Positions 42,457-51,476 of a stretch of DNA of 64,000 bases are shown here, in pieces. Source of the stretch: CAITSH01 sp945892985 (GTDB lineage: Bacteria; Pseudomonadota; Gammaproteobacteria; Burkholderiales; SG8-39); assembly GCA_945892985.1 (NCBI GenBank), contig CAMDDU010000006.1, positions 1 through 64,000 of the forward strand, given 5' to 3'. The position numbers and the translations under genes are program-made. The notes under the pieces were generated by a model. That model worked only from the letters and a program-made list of their open reading frames with translations. It was not told where the DNA came from and ran no database searches. The stretch's first letter is position 1. Each line of letters begins with the position of its first letter.

Positions 42457-43959
42457 ATGAAACACGTGCTAGCGCTCGACCAGGGCACCACCAGTTCGCG
42501 CGCCATTATCTTTGGCGAGGACGGTGCGCCAAGAGCGCTGGCACAACGCGAGTTCCGGCAGATTTTTCCGCAACCCGGTTGGGTCGAGCACGACCCGCTG
42601 GAAATCTGGGACAGCCAGCTTGCCTGCGCGCGCGCGGCCCTCGCCAAATCCGGCCTGCACGCGCGCGACCTTTGCGCTGTCGGCATCACCAACCAGCGCG
42701 AGACCATCGTCGTCTGGGACCGCGCCAGCGGCGAGCCTTTGCACAATGCCATCGTCTGGCAGGACAGGCGCACCGCCGATTACTGCGCCAGGCTCAAGGC
42801 CGCCGGCCACGAGGCCATGGTGCGCGCCAAAACCGGCCTGCTGCTCGACCCCTACTTCTCCGCCACCAAGCTGGCCTGGTTACTCGACAACGTTGCCGGC
42901 CTGCGCGCTCGCGCCGAACGCGGCGAAATTGCCTGTGGTACGGTCGACAGCTGGCTCACCTGGAAGCTATCGGGCGGCCGCCTGCACGTCACCGACCCGA
43001 GCAACGCCTCGCGCACCCTGCTCTACGATATACAGCGCGGTTGCTGGGACGAGGCATTGCTCGCGCTATTCAAGGTGCCGGCAGGCGTACTGCCCGAGGT
43101 GCGGCCTTCCTCGCACTTGCACGGCAACATAGACAGCTCATTGCTTGGGGCGCCGGTGCCGCTTGCGGGCATCGCCGGCGACCAGCAAGCGGCCTTGTTC
43201 GGCCAGGCTTGCCACACACCCGGCATGGCCAAGAACACCTATGGCACCGGCTGCTTCATGTTGCTCAACACCGGTGCCGAAGCGGTGCGTTCCGCAATGG
43301 GGCTGCTCACCACGCGCAGCGCCAGCGTCTGCGGCGCCCCAGCCGGTTACGCGCTGGAGGGCAGCGTGTTCATTGGCGGCGCGGTGGTGCAATGGCTGCG
43401 CGACGGCCTGGGCATCATCCGCCACGCCGCTGAAGTGGAAGCGCTCGCGGCGAGCGTGCCCGACAGCAGCGGGGTGTTCCTCGTGCCGGCCTTCGCCGGG
43501 CTTGGCGCGCCGCACTGGGACGCCTTTGCCCGCGGCAGCATGCAAGGCCTCACACGCGGCTCCACCAAGGCCCACATTGCCCGCGCCGCGCTCGAAGCCA
43601 TCGCCTTCCAGTCGGCGGAACTACTGCTTGCCATGCAGCAAGACTCGGCTGACGCGGTGCGTGAACTGCGCGTCGATGGCGGTGCCGCCGCCAATACGCT
43701 GCTGATGCAATTCCAGGCCGACCTGCTGGGCATCCCGGTGGTGCGGCCGGCGGTGCTCGAAACCACGGCGCTGGGCGCGGCCTACCTCGCCGGCCTTGCC
43801 ACCGGTGTGTGGGCCAGCACGGAAGAAATTGCCCGGCAGTGGCGCATCGAGCGCCGCTTCGAGCCGGCGATGTCGCGCGACGAGGCGGCAGCGCGCATGA
43901 GGGGATGGGCGCGTGCGGTGGCGCGCAGCAAGGGCTGGTCGGAACCGGGCGCGAACTAG
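42457..43959 (+). CDS. glpK: Glycerol kinase
   Basis: 500 residues from ATG 42457 (MKHVLALDQGTTSSRAIIF); the frame is open from 42205 through the repeat, but those residues are not family sequence. FGGY motifs: LDQGTTSSRAI (phosphate-1), GWVEHDPLEIWDSQ, AVGITNQRETIVVWDRASG, NAIVWQDRRTADYC and the C-terminal VDGGAAANTLLMQFQADLLGIPVVRP. It phosphorylates glycerol with ATP to sn-glycerol 3-phosphate. No glpF or glpD is near. Its TAG and the stop of the convergent ankyrin gene share one CTAG (43956-43959). Confidence 0.92.
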   Translation: MKHVLALDQGTTSSRAIIFGEDGAPRALAQREFRQIFPQPGWVEHDPLEIWDSQLACARAALAKSGLHARDLCAVGITNQRETIVVWDRASGEPLHNAIVWQDRRTADYCARLKAAGHEAMVRAKTGLLLDPYFSATKLAWLLDNVAGLRARAERGEIACGTVDSWLTWKLSGGRLHVTDPSNASRTLLYDIQRGCWDEALLALFKVPAGVLPEVRPSSHLHGNIDSSLLGAPVPLAGIAGDQQAALFGQACHTPGMAKNTYGTGCFMLLNTGAEAVRSAMGLLTTRSASVCGAPAGYALEGSVFIGGAVVQWLRDGLGIIRHAAEVEALAASVPDSSGVFLVPAFAGLGAPHWDAFARGSMQGLTRGSTKAHIARAALEAIAFQSAELLLAMQQDSADAVRELRVDGGAAANTLLMQFQADLLGIPVVRPAVLETTALGAAYLAGLATGVWASTEEIARQWRIERRFEPAMSRDEAAARMRGWARAVARSKGWSEPGAN

Positions 43960-44678
43960 CGCGCGCCGGCCGCCTCGAGCAATTGCACCATCTCACGGTA
44001 GCCGCGCGACTTCGCCATGGCCAGCGGCGTGGCGCCCTGGCGGTCGGTGAGCTTGGTGCTTGCGCCTGCGGCGAGCAATGCGCGCAAGGTCTCGACATGA
44101 CGCCTGCCGCCGTTGCCCAGCACAATCGATTCGATCAGCGCCGTCCAGTGCAGGTTGTTGACGTGGTCTAGCGGCGCGCCGGCGGCGATCAACTGGCGCA
44201 CCACGCCGTCGTGCCCGAGGTGGGCGGCGGCGATCAGTGCCGTGCCGTCGTAGCGGCTGGTGGTGAGTTTGGCGCTGGCGCCAAGCGAAAGCACAACGCG
44301 TAATGTTTCCTCATCGTCTGCCACTGCAGCGATGGTGACGGCATCGTAGCGGTCGTTCTCCAGCAGTTCCAGTTTGGCGCCGGCCTTGACCAGCGCGCGT
44401 ATGGCCTCGCGCTGCCTGGCAAAGGTGGCGACGTGCAGCGCGGTGCGGCCGTAGTTGTCGCGCGCGTTGAGGTCAAGCTTCGCGGCGATCAGCTTGTCCA
44501 GTTGCGCCAGGTCGCCCTTGTGGGCGGCCGCGTGCAAGGGGCTGAAAGCGGCGATCTCTGCCGCGCCGGGCGCGATCTGGGCGTGCGCCGGCAGCGCAAA
44601 CAAAATGGCGCAGACGGGCAAGAGCAGCATCCAGCACAACACGCGGCAATGCACAAGGTGAATCGGCAATTGAAACAT
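43956..44678 (-). CDS. Exported ankyrin-repeat protein
   Basis: 240 residues. A signal peptide (hydrophobic MLLLPVCAILFALPAHAQ) is cut near residue 34. Six or so ankyrin repeats follow: FSPLHAAAHKGDLAQLDKLIAAKLDLNARDNYG, RTALHVATFARQREAIRALVKAGAKLE, and others ending TPLAMAKSRGYREMVQLLEAAGAR. Periplasmic ankyrin proteins of this kind often bind or protect partner enzymes such as catalases; no such partner is adjacent. It converges on glpK, the two genes sharing four bases. Confidence 0.88.
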   Translation of the reverse strand: MFQLPIHLVHCRVLCWMLLLPVCAILFALPAHAQIAPGAAEIAAFSPLHAAAHKGDLAQLDKLIAAKLDLNARDNYGRTALHVATFARQREAIRALVKAGAKLELLENDRYDAVTIAAVADDEETLRVVLSLGASAKLTTSRYDGTALIAAAHLGHDGVVRQLIAAGAPLDHVNNLHWTALIESIVLGNGGRRHVETLRALLAAGASTKLTDRQGATPLAMAKSRGYREMVQLLEAAGAR

Positions 44679-44729
44679 CTGGCGTCCTTTCGGCTGTGCG
44701 GGGAAGCGCTACGCTAACGCAAATCGTCG

Positions 44730-44793
44730 AAAGCCGCACCAGTCGGGCATCTCGGGCCGTCGATGCCTGAAGACGGCCGACTGGCGCGGCTTT
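44730..44793. repeat. REP-like inverted pair upstream of the ankyrin gene
   Basis: AAAGCCGCACCAGTCGG (44730-44746) and CCGACTGGCGCGGCTTT (44777-44793) are complementary at 16 of 17 positions and frame a 30-base loop containing GCCTGAAGAC. The arm core CGCGCCAGTCGG is shared with the palindrome at 36576. Confidence 0.55.
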
Positions 44794-44814
44794 GCGGGCG
44801 CCATCGATTAACCC

Positions 44815-45415
44815 TGTCATTGCGAAGAACAAAGTGATGCCCCGAAGGTAATCCCCGGAGGGGACGAAGCAATCTTGTGGCATAGCAGAAATGGTCGCCC
44901 GTGCCACGAGATTGCCGCGTCGGCTTCGCCTCCTCGCAATGACTTCCCCATGGCGAACGCGGCATTTTGTGTCGCAAACGCGGCATTTCCTGTCATTGCG
45001 AGCGCAGCATTGTCTGTCTTTGCGAGCGCAGCGAAGCAATCTCATCGCTCTTGTGACCTACACCGCAACACCACAAGATTGCCGCTTCGGCTTCGCCTCC
45101 TCGCAATGACTTCCCCCATTGCGAGCGCGGCATTTTTTGTCGCGAACGCGGCATTGTCTGTCATTGCGAGCGCAGCAATCTCATCGCTCTTGTGACGTAC
45201 ACCGCAACACCACAAGATTGCCGCGTCGGCTTCGCCTCCTCGCAATGACTTCCCCCATTGCGAGCGCGGCATTTTCTGTCGCGAGCTCGGCATTTTCTGT
45301 CGCGAACGCGGTATTGTCTGTCTTTGCGAGCGCAGCGAAGCAATCTCATCGCTCTTGTGACCTACACCGCTACACCACAAGATTGCCGCGTCGGCTTCGC
45401 CTCCTCGCAATGACG
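44815..45415. repeat. Tandem array of four ~140-167 base GTCATTGCG-type repeat units
   Basis: The landmark GCAATCT recurs at 44869, 45036, 45175 and 45340, i.e. periods of 167, 139 and 165. Each later unit reads through CATCGCTCTTGTGAC, a CACAAGATTGCCGC stretch and CTTCGCCTCCTCGCAATGAC, then GCGAACGCGGCATT. Units contain internal inverted repeats (GTCATTGCGAG with CTCGCAATGAC). Unit 2 lacks the GCGAAGC heptamer-like segment. This accounts for the 778-base gap between the ankyrin and hydrolase genes; short open frames inside it are repeat translations, not genes. Confidence 0.8.
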
Positions 45416-45456
45416 ATGCGGGGGCTTGTTCCGTGATTCCTTAGTAGAATCCACGC

Positions 45457-46335
45457 ATGTTTGAAACTTTCACACGCAAACGCATCCGCGTCTCTGGCGA
45501 CATCGACATCAACCTGGTGGCGGGCGGCAAGGGCCCGGCGCTGCTGCTCTTGCACGGCTACCCGCAGACCCACGCCATCTGGCGCAAGATCGCGCCACGC
45601 CTCGCCGAACACTACAGCGTGGTCGTCACCGATTTACGCGGCTACGGCGATTCATCCAAGCCGGCGGGCCTTCCCGATCATTCGAATTACTCCAAGCGTG
45701 AAATGGCGCGCGACCAGGTCGAGGTGATGCGCGCGCTCGGGCACGAACGCTTTCACCTTGTCGGCCATGACCGTGGCGGCCGTGTGGCGCACCGCCTCGC
45801 CGCCGACCATCCGGACAGTGTCATCAAACTGGTGACCCTAGACATCGCGCCGACCAAGGCCATGTACGAGCAGACCAGCATGGCCTTTGCACGCGCCTAC
45901 TATCACTGGTTTTTCCTTATCCAGCCGGCGCCCTTTCCCGAAACGCTGATAGGCGCCAACGTCGCGGCCTACCTGCACCACCACATGGGCCGCTTTGCCG
46001 GGCTTGCCCCCTTCATGCCCGAGGGCTGGCCCGAGTACCTGCGCTGCAACTCGGATCCGGCGACCATCCACGCCAACTGCGAGGACTACCGCGCCGCCGC
46101 GTCGATAGACCTCGAGCACGACGCCGCCGACATCACCGCTGGGTGCAAGCTGCAATGCCCGCTGCTGGCGCTGTGGGGCGCGCAAGGCGTGATCGAAAAA
46201 CAGTTCAAGGCGCTCGAGGACTGGCGCAAGGTGGCGGCCGATGTGCGCGGCCACGCCCTCGCCTGCGGCCATTACATTCCCGAAGAAGCGCCCGACGCGC
46301 TTTACGATGATTTGATTACTTTCCTGAAAGACTGA
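45457..46335 (+). CDS. Alpha/beta hydrolase, fluoroacetate/haloacetate dehalogenase-like
   Basis: 292 residues of the epoxide hydrolase/haloalkane dehalogenase branch. The oxyanion region is LLLHGYPQTHAIW, the nucleophile motif VGHDRGGRVAHRLAADHPD (Asp as nucleophile, two Arg beside it), and the catalytic His is in CGHYIPEEAPD. Cap-domain residues that bind fluoride or carboxylate in fluoroacetate dehalogenases appear present: an H-W pair in YYHWFFLIQPAP and a Tyr in EDYRAAASIDLEHD. It would hydrolyse haloacetates to glycolate. It is 1 base before the tartrate dehydrogenase gene, suggesting joint expression. No obvious ribosome site precedes the ATG. Confidence 0.8.
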   Translation: MFETFTRKRIRVSGDIDINLVAGGKGPALLLLHGYPQTHAIWRKIAPRLAEHYSVVVTDLRGYGDSSKPAGLPDHSNYSKREMARDQVEVMRALGHERFHLVGHDRGGRVAHRLAADHPDSVIKLVTLDIAPTKAMYEQTSMAFARAYYHWFFLIQPAPFPETLIGANVAAYLHHHMGRFAGLAPFMPEGWPEYLRCNSDPATIHANCEDYRAAASIDLEHDAADITAGCKLQCPLLALWGAQGVIEKQFKALEDWRKVAADVRGHALACGHYIPEEAPDALYDDLITFLKD

Positions 46336-46336
46336 C

Positions 46337-47401
46337 ATGGCAAAACACAAAATCGCCGTCATCGCCGGCGACGGCATAGGCAAGGAAGTCATGCCCGAGG
46401 GCCAGCGCGTCCTCGAGGCCGCCGCAAGGAAATTCGGCATAGACCTCGCCTTCGACACCTTTGACTGGAGTTGCGACCACTACGACACCGACGGCTGGTG
46501 GATGCCGCCGGACTGGAAAGAGCGCATCGGCGGCCACGACTGCGTGTTTTTCGGCGCCACCGGCTGGCCGGCACGCGTGCCCGACCACGTGTCGCTATGG
46601 GATTCGCTCATCAAGTTCCGCCGCGAGTTCGACCAGTATGTGAACCTGCGGCCGGTGCGCCTGGTGCCGGGCATCAAGTCGCCGCTGGTCGGACGCGAGC
46701 CGGGCGACATCGACTACTACGTCGTGCGCGAGAACACCGAGGGCGAATACTCGTCCATTGGCGGGCGCCTTTTCGAGGGAACCGAGCGCGAAATGGCGGT
46801 GCAGCAATCGACCTTCACCCGCAAGGGCACCGACCGCATCATGAAATACGCTTTTGAGCTCGCGATGACGCGCAAAAAGCACCTGACCTCGGCCACCAAG
46901 TCCAACGGCATTTCCATCACCATGCCCTACTGGGACGAGCGTTTTGCCAACATGGGAAAACAATACCCGGAGGTGAAGACCGACCAATACCACATCGACG
47001 GCCTGACCATACAGATGGTGCTCAATCCGCAGCGCTTCGATGTCATCGTCGGCTCCAACCTGTTCGGCGACATCATCTCCGACCTGGGGCCGGCCACCAC
47101 CGGCACCATAGGCATCGCACCCTCGGGCAACATCAATCCGGAACGCGCCTTTCCGTCATTGTTCGAACCGGTGCACGGCTCGGCGCCGGACATCGCCGGC
47201 CGGGCGATCGCCAATCCCATAGGCCAGATCTGGTCGGGCGCGATGCTGCTCGCACACCTCGGTTACCCCAAGGCGCACGATGCAATTCTCGCCGCCATTG
47301 AAAAAGTCCTCGATCCGAAATCGGGCGCGCCGCGCACCCCGGACATCGGCGGCAAGGCGAACACGTCGGATCTGGGCAAGGCGGTGGCTGCGGCGCTGTA
47401 G
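46337..47401 (+). CDS. Tartrate/D-malate dehydrogenase (isocitrate/isopropylmalate dehydrogenase family)
   Basis: 354 residues. IAVIAGDGIGKEVMPEG opens the fold. The substrate arginines lie in LRPVRLVPG, the NAD-type region in VVRENTEGEYSSIGGRLFEGTERE, the catalytic Tyr/Lys pattern in TKSNGISITMPYWDERF, and the metal aspartates in DVIVGSNLFGDIISDLGPATTG. The sequence matches TtuC/DmlA-type enzymes, which oxidise L-tartrate, meso-tartrate or D-malate with NAD and decarboxylate the product, more than LeuB. It follows the hydrolase gene by a single base. Confidence 0.87.
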   Translation: MAKHKIAVIAGDGIGKEVMPEGQRVLEAAARKFGIDLAFDTFDWSCDHYDTDGWWMPPDWKERIGGHDCVFFGATGWPARVPDHVSLWDSLIKFRREFDQYVNLRPVRLVPGIKSPLVGREPGDIDYYVVRENTEGEYSSIGGRLFEGTEREMAVQQSTFTRKGTDRIMKYAFELAMTRKKHLTSATKSNGISITMPYWDERFANMGKQYPEVKTDQYHIDGLTIQMVLNPQRFDVIVGSNLFGDIISDLGPATTGTIGIAPSGNINPERAFPSLFEPVHGSAPDIAGRAIANPIGQIWSGAMLLAHLGYPKAHDAILAAIEKVLDPKSGAPRTPDIGGKANTSDLGKAVAAAL

Positions 47402-47442
47402 TTTTTCCAACGACGCGCGCTGAATCCGCAGCAGCGTGCGTA

Positions 47443-47473
47443 CTGGAAACCCGCGCAGGACGCGGCTTTCCAG
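47443..47473. repeat. REP-like hairpin between two convergent genes
   Basis: CTGGAAACCCGCG and CGCGGCTTTCCAG pair at 12 of 13 positions around a 5-base loop. It sits between the 3' ends of the tartrate dehydrogenase (+) and tldD (-) genes, where it could stop transcription from both sides. It belongs to the same family as 2473-2506 and 36576-36610. Confidence 0.6.
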
Positions 47474-47491
47474 CCTATGCCATCTGAAAAC

Positions 47492-48946
47492 TCAGGCCGT
47501 ACCGCCCACTGTCAGCCCGTCTATGCGCAGTGTCGGCTGGCCCACGCCCACAGGCACGCTCTGGCCTTCCTTGCCACAGGTGCCCACCCCTGAATCGAGC
47601 TCCATGTCGTTGCCAATCATGGAAACAAGCTTGAGCGCCTCGGGGCCGTTGCCTATCAGCGTGGCGCCCTTCACCGGGTAGGTGACCCTGCCGTTTTCTA
47701 TCATGTAGGCCTCCGCGGCGGAGAACACAAACTTGCCGCTGGTGATATCGACCTGGCCGCCGCCAAAGTTGACGGCGTACAAACCGTGCTTCACCGACTT
47801 GATGATCTCGGCCGGATCCTTGTCGCCGTTAAGCATATAGGTGTTGGTCATGCGCGGCATGGTGACGTGCGCAAACGATTCGCGCCTGCCGTTGCCGGTG
47901 ACCGGCACACCCATCAGGCGCGCGTTGAGGCTGTCCTGCATGTAGCCCTTGAGGATGCCGTCCTCGATCAGCACGGTGCGCTGTGTCGGGTTGCCCTCAT
48001 CATCAATATTGAGTGAGCCGCGCCGGCCTTCTATGGTGCCGTCATCGACCACTGTCACGCCCTTGGCGGCAACGCGTTTGCCGACCTTGCCCGAGAAGGC
48101 CGAGCTGCCCTTGCGGTTGAAGTCGCCCTCCAGGCCGTGCCCTATCGCCTCGTGCAGCAAAATGCCCGGCCAGCCCGGCCCCAGCACCACAGTCATGGTG
48201 CCGGCGGGCGCGGGCCGCGAATCAAGGTTGACGAGGGCCTGATCGACCGCGCGTTTGGCGTAATCCTTGATCCTCGCCTCGGTGAAATAGGCGTAGTCGC
48301 TGCGTCCACCGCCGCCCGAGCTGCCGCTTTCACGCCGGCCGTCCTGTTCTGCGATGACTTGTATGGAAAGGCGCACCAGCGGTCGCACGTCGGCCGCCAT
48401 CAGACCGTCCGAACGCGCCACCAGCACCACCTCATATTCGGCGGCGAGCGTAGCCATGACCTGTGTCACGCGCTTGTCCAGGGAGCGCGCCTGCTGCTCC
48501 ATGCGTTCGAGGATTTTGACTTTTTCGGTGTCGGGCAGGGAAACAAGCGGATCGTCCTGCGAATAGAGCACGCGCTGCTTGATCGCGCCCTGGCGCCTTA
48601 GCACGGGCAGACTGCCTTGCTGGCCTGCGGCGCCGATGGCACGCGTCACCGCGGCGGCATCGTTGAGTGCGGACAGGCTGATTTCATCCGAATAAGCGAA
48701 GGCGGTTTTTTCGCCGGAGATGGCGCGCACGCCCACGCCTTGGTCGATGTTGAAGCTACCGGCCTTGACGATGCCCTCCTCCAGGCTCCAGGCCTCGCTG
48801 CGTGAATACTGAAAATACAAATCGGCGTAATCGACCTGGTGCGACATCAGTTTGCCGAACACCTGGCTCAACTGCTGGGCATGCAGGTCGTAGGGCGCGA
48901 GCAGGCGCGACTGGGCGGTATGGAACAGCAGATCGGGTGCATTCAT
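47492..48946 (-). CDS. tldD: Metalloprotease TldD
   Basis: 484 residues, full length. The zinc motif is LLHEAIGHGLEGDF (H-E-x-x-x-H, ~265), followed by the TldD-typical FSGKVGKRVAAKGVTVVDDGTIEGRRGSLNIDDEG and the third ligand region near MGVPVTGNGRRESFAHVTMPRMTNTYML. With TldE (PmbA) it forms a heterodimeric peptidase used for processing modified peptides such as microcin B17 and for CcdA degradation. No pmbA lies within the window. It is transcribed alone on the minus strand. Confidence 0.94.
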   Translation of the reverse strand: MNAPDLLFHTAQSRLLAPYDLHAQQLSQVFGKLMSHQVDYADLYFQYSRSEAWSLEEGIVKAGSFNIDQGVGVRAISGEKTAFAYSDEISLSALNDAAAVTRAIGAAGQQGSLPVLRRQGAIKQRVLYSQDDPLVSLPDTEKVKILERMEQQARSLDKRVTQVMATLAAEYEVVLVARSDGLMAADVRPLVRLSIQVIAEQDGRRESGSSGGGGRSDYAYFTEARIKDYAKRAVDQALVNLDSRPAPAGTMTVVLGPGWPGILLHEAIGHGLEGDFNRKGSSAFSGKVGKRVAAKGVTVVDDGTIEGRRGSLNIDDEGNPTQRTVLIEDGILKGYMQDSLNARLMGVPVTGNGRRESFAHVTMPRMTNTYMLNGDKDPAEIIKSVKHGLYAVNFGGGQVDITSGKFVFSAAEAYMIENGRVTYPVKGATLIGNGPEALKLVSMIGNDMELDSGVGTCGKEGQSVPVGVGQPTLRIDGLTVGGTA

Positions 48947-49108
48947 TCTTGAGGGAAGACCACGTGATGGAGAGCAAAGCCCATTTTACACACCCGGACG
49001 GGCGCGCGACCGCGCATTGCTGCCGGTCGTTTGGTGAAAAGCCCTTGCGGGGCGATAATGCCTGCCTCGGCGACTCCGCGTCGGGGCTCAGCCCTTTAAG
49101 GTATCTGC

Positions 49109-50326
49109 ATGAAATCTCTCGGCAAAAAAGCCCTGATCATCATTATCTGCGCCGCCGGGATCAGCACCCTCAACCTGGGTATTCGCCAGTCCTTTGGGCT
49201 GTTCATGAAACCCATCAGCATGGACCTTGAAGTTGGCCGGCAGGCACTAAGCCTCGCCCTGGCCATCGCCACGCTCATCACCGGCTTTGCCACGCCGTTT
49301 TTCGGCGCACTCGCCGACCGCTTCGGCACCACCAAGACCCTGTCCATCGGCGTCGTGCTCTATGTCGGCGGCTTGCTGCTCGCCTCGCTGTCGCAAAGCG
49401 CGCTGAGCCTGCAGGTCACCTTCGGCGTGATTTTCGGCATCGGCCTGTCGGCGACCGGCTTCCCGGTCATGTTTGGCGCCGTTGCGCGCGCCGTTGCGCC
49501 GGAAAAGCGTTCACTCGCCTTTGGCATTGTCACCTCGGGCGGATCCTTCGGGCAGTTCCTTTGCATACCGCTGGCGCAGGTGCTGCTGACCCAGTACGGC
49601 TGGCGCGCCGCCACCATCATGCTGGCGATGGGCGCGCTGATGATGTTGCCGCTCGCCTTCGGACTGCGTGAAAAACACGTGCCGGCGCCGGCGGGCAGCC
49701 AATCCATGGGCGAGGCGCTGGTGGAGGCGCGCGGCCATACCGGCTATTGGCTGCTCAACGCCAGCTTTTTCGTCTGCGGCTTTCATATCGCCTACGTTGT
49801 GACCCATTTGCCGGCGTTTTTTGCCGACAAGGGATTGGCGGGCAATATCGCCGCCCAGGCCTTTGCGCTCATCGGCCTGTTCAATATTTTCGGTTCGCAA
49901 TTGTTCGGCTGGCTCGGCGGGCGCTATCGCAAGCGCTATCTGCTCACCTTCATCTATGCATCACGCAGCGCCATTTTCCTGCCCCTGCTGTTCGTGCCGA
50001 TCACACCGACCGTGGCGCTGGTGTTCTCGGCCGCCCTGGGCTTTTTATGGCTGGGCACGGTGCCGCCGACAAGCGGACTGGTGGCGCAGATCTTCGGTGC
50101 GCGCTACCTCTCCACGCTATTTGGCATCGTCTTTGCCTCGCACCAGGTCGGCGGCTTTCTGGGCGCATGGCTGGGCGGCGTGCTGTTCGATCGCTTCCAG
50201 TCCTACGACATCATGTGGGTGATCTCGATTGGCCTTGGCCTTCTTGCGGCCGTTGCGGCACTGCCGATCAAGGACAAAACCATCGTGCGCGCGGCGACGC
50301 CGGAAGCGGCGGCCAAACCGGCCTGA
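49109..50326 (+). CDS. MFS transporter, oxalate/formate-antiporter (OFA/monocarboxylate) type
   Basis: 405 residues with twelve hydrophobic helices. The N-terminal half begins ALIIIICAAGISTLNLGIRQSFGLFMKPIS, followed by the MFS loop GALADRFGTTKTL. VTSGGSFGQFLCIPLAQVLL and the C-terminal TSGLVAQIFGARYLSTLFGIVFASHQVGGFLGAWLGG are typical of the OFA/YbfB-like monocarboxylate group. It probably moves an organic acid across the inner membrane. An oxalate/formate role would suit oxc-frc 20 kb away, but this cannot be fixed from sequence. A bidirectional terminator follows (50358-50387). Confidence 0.8.
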   Translation: MKSLGKKALIIIICAAGISTLNLGIRQSFGLFMKPISMDLEVGRQALSLALAIATLITGFATPFFGALADRFGTTKTLSIGVVLYVGGLLLASLSQSALSLQVTFGVIFGIGLSATGFPVMFGAVARAVAPEKRSLAFGIVTSGGSFGQFLCIPLAQVLLTQYGWRAATIMLAMGALMMLPLAFGLREKHVPAPAGSQSMGEALVEARGHTGYWLLNASFFVCGFHIAYVVTHLPAFFADKGLAGNIAAQAFALIGLFNIFGSQLFGWLGGRYRKRYLLTFIYASRSAIFLPLLFVPITPTVALVFSAALGFLWLGTVPPTSGLVAQIFGARYLSTLFGIVFASHQVGGFLGAWLGGVLFDRFQSYDIMWVISIGLGLLAAVAALPIKDKTIVRAATPEAAAKPA

Positions 50327-50357
50327 TCCGGCAACGCTTCAATCCGGTAACATTTCA

Positions 50358-50387
50358 ACAAAAAGGGCGCCAAAGCGCCCTTTTTTT
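50358..50387. terminator. Bidirectional Rho-independent terminator
   Basis: Stem GGGCGC/GCGCCC with loop CAAA, flanked by an A-rich and a T7 run, lies between the convergent MFS gene (+) and the Bug receptor gene (-). Confidence 0.88.
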
Positions 50388-50422
50388 CATATCTCAAACC
50401 GCGCAGGCCTGGCAACAAGGCT

Positions 50423-51409
50423 TCAGTCGACGCGCATATTGGCATCCTTGACGATGCGCGCGTACTTGGCGATTTCGACCTGCAGGTGCTGGCCGAACCT
50501 GCCGCTGCCCCCGCCCAGAACCTCAAGACCGCGTTCGTTCAGCATGGCGCCGACGGCCGTTTCACTCAGCACACGGTTGACCGCGGCGTTAAGCCTGTCG
50601 ACAACCTCCTTGGGCACGCCCGCGGGCGCCAGCAGCCCGTACCAGGAGTCGGTCTCGAACCCGGGGTAGCCCTGCTCGGCGATGGTCGGCATCTCGGGTG
50701 CCTGTCCCGCGCGCGCAAGATAAGTCGTGCCATAGGCCTTGAGCTTGCCCGCCTTGATGTGGGCGATAAAGTCGGGCAGGTTACCGAACATGATGTCGAC
50801 GTTGCCCGCCAGCAGGTCGGTCAGCGCCGGGCCCTGCCCCTTATAGGGAATGTGCGCCATGTCGATACCGGCCATCATCTTGAACATCTCACCGGCGAAA
50901 TGCGCCGTGGTGCCGTTACCAAACGAGGCGTAAGACAGCTTGCCCGGATTTTTTTTCGCGAAGGCGACAAACTCCGCCAAGGTGTTGGGCGCCAGGGCGG
51001 CGCGCGCCGCGAGCACGTTGGGCGTGCGCGCAACCAACACCACCGGCTGCAATTCCTTCGCCATGTTGTAGGGCAACTCCTTCACCAGCGTCTGATTTAC
51101 GGTGAAGCTGTTGGCAACGCCGACAAAGGTGTGACCGTCGCTGGACTTGGCGGCGGCATCGACACCAATCACCGTGCCGGCGCCCGGCTTATTGTCGATC
51201 ACCACCTGCACGCCGAGTATCTTCGACAACTCGGGCGCGACCAGGCGCATCACCGTATCCATGGTGCTGCCGCCGCCGGGAAAGGGCACGATGATGCGCA
51301 CCGGACGCGATGGCCAGGCCTGCTGCGCCTGGACCGGAGCCGTCAATATCGCCGAAAAAAACAGTGCGCCTGCAAACAAGGATGTGATCATAACGGTGCG
51401 GTGTTTCAC
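50423..51409 (-). CDS. Bug-family periplasmic substrate-binding protein
   Basis: 328 residues from GTG 51409 (VKHRTVMITSLFAGALF), just after a GGGGGC ribosome site; a GTG at 51439 would add ten residues before the signal peptide. The signal peptide ends near TAPVQAQ. Motifs include VRIIVPFPGGGSTMDTVMRLVA, VVIDNKPGAGTVIGVDAAAKS, AHIPYKGQGPALTDLLAGNVD and PEMPTIAEQGYPGFE. An orphan tripartite-type receptor with no tctAB alongside. Its downstream position relative to NadX and an RraA-type protein suggests a C4-dicarboxylate or amino acid-derived ligand, which is inference. Confidence 0.87.
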   Translation of the reverse strand: MKHRTVMITSLFAGALFFSAILTAPVQAQQAWPSRPVRIIVPFPGGGSTMDTVMRLVAPELSKILGVQVVIDNKPGAGTVIGVDAAAKSSDGHTFVGVANSFTVNQTLVKELPYNMAKELQPVVLVARTPNVLAARAALAPNTLAEFVAFAKKNPGKLSYASFGNGTTAHFAGEMFKMMAGIDMAHIPYKGQGPALTDLLAGNVDIMFGNLPDFIAHIKAGKLKAYGTTYLARAGQAPEMPTIAEQGYPGFETDSWYGLLAPAGVPKEVVDRLNAAVNRVLSETAVGAMLNERGLEVLGGGSGRFGQHLQVEIAKYARIVKDANMRVD

Positions 51410-51476
51410 TATGCCCCCGATAAAAATGAAAAAATTCACTGCGTGCCCATAGACCCGCGCATGGGCACGGGTACGG

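Noticed and set aside
44875..45436. Several 60-120 codon open frames within the repeat array, some resembling each other
   Set aside because: They are translations of the tandem repeat units and have no ribosome sites or independent support.
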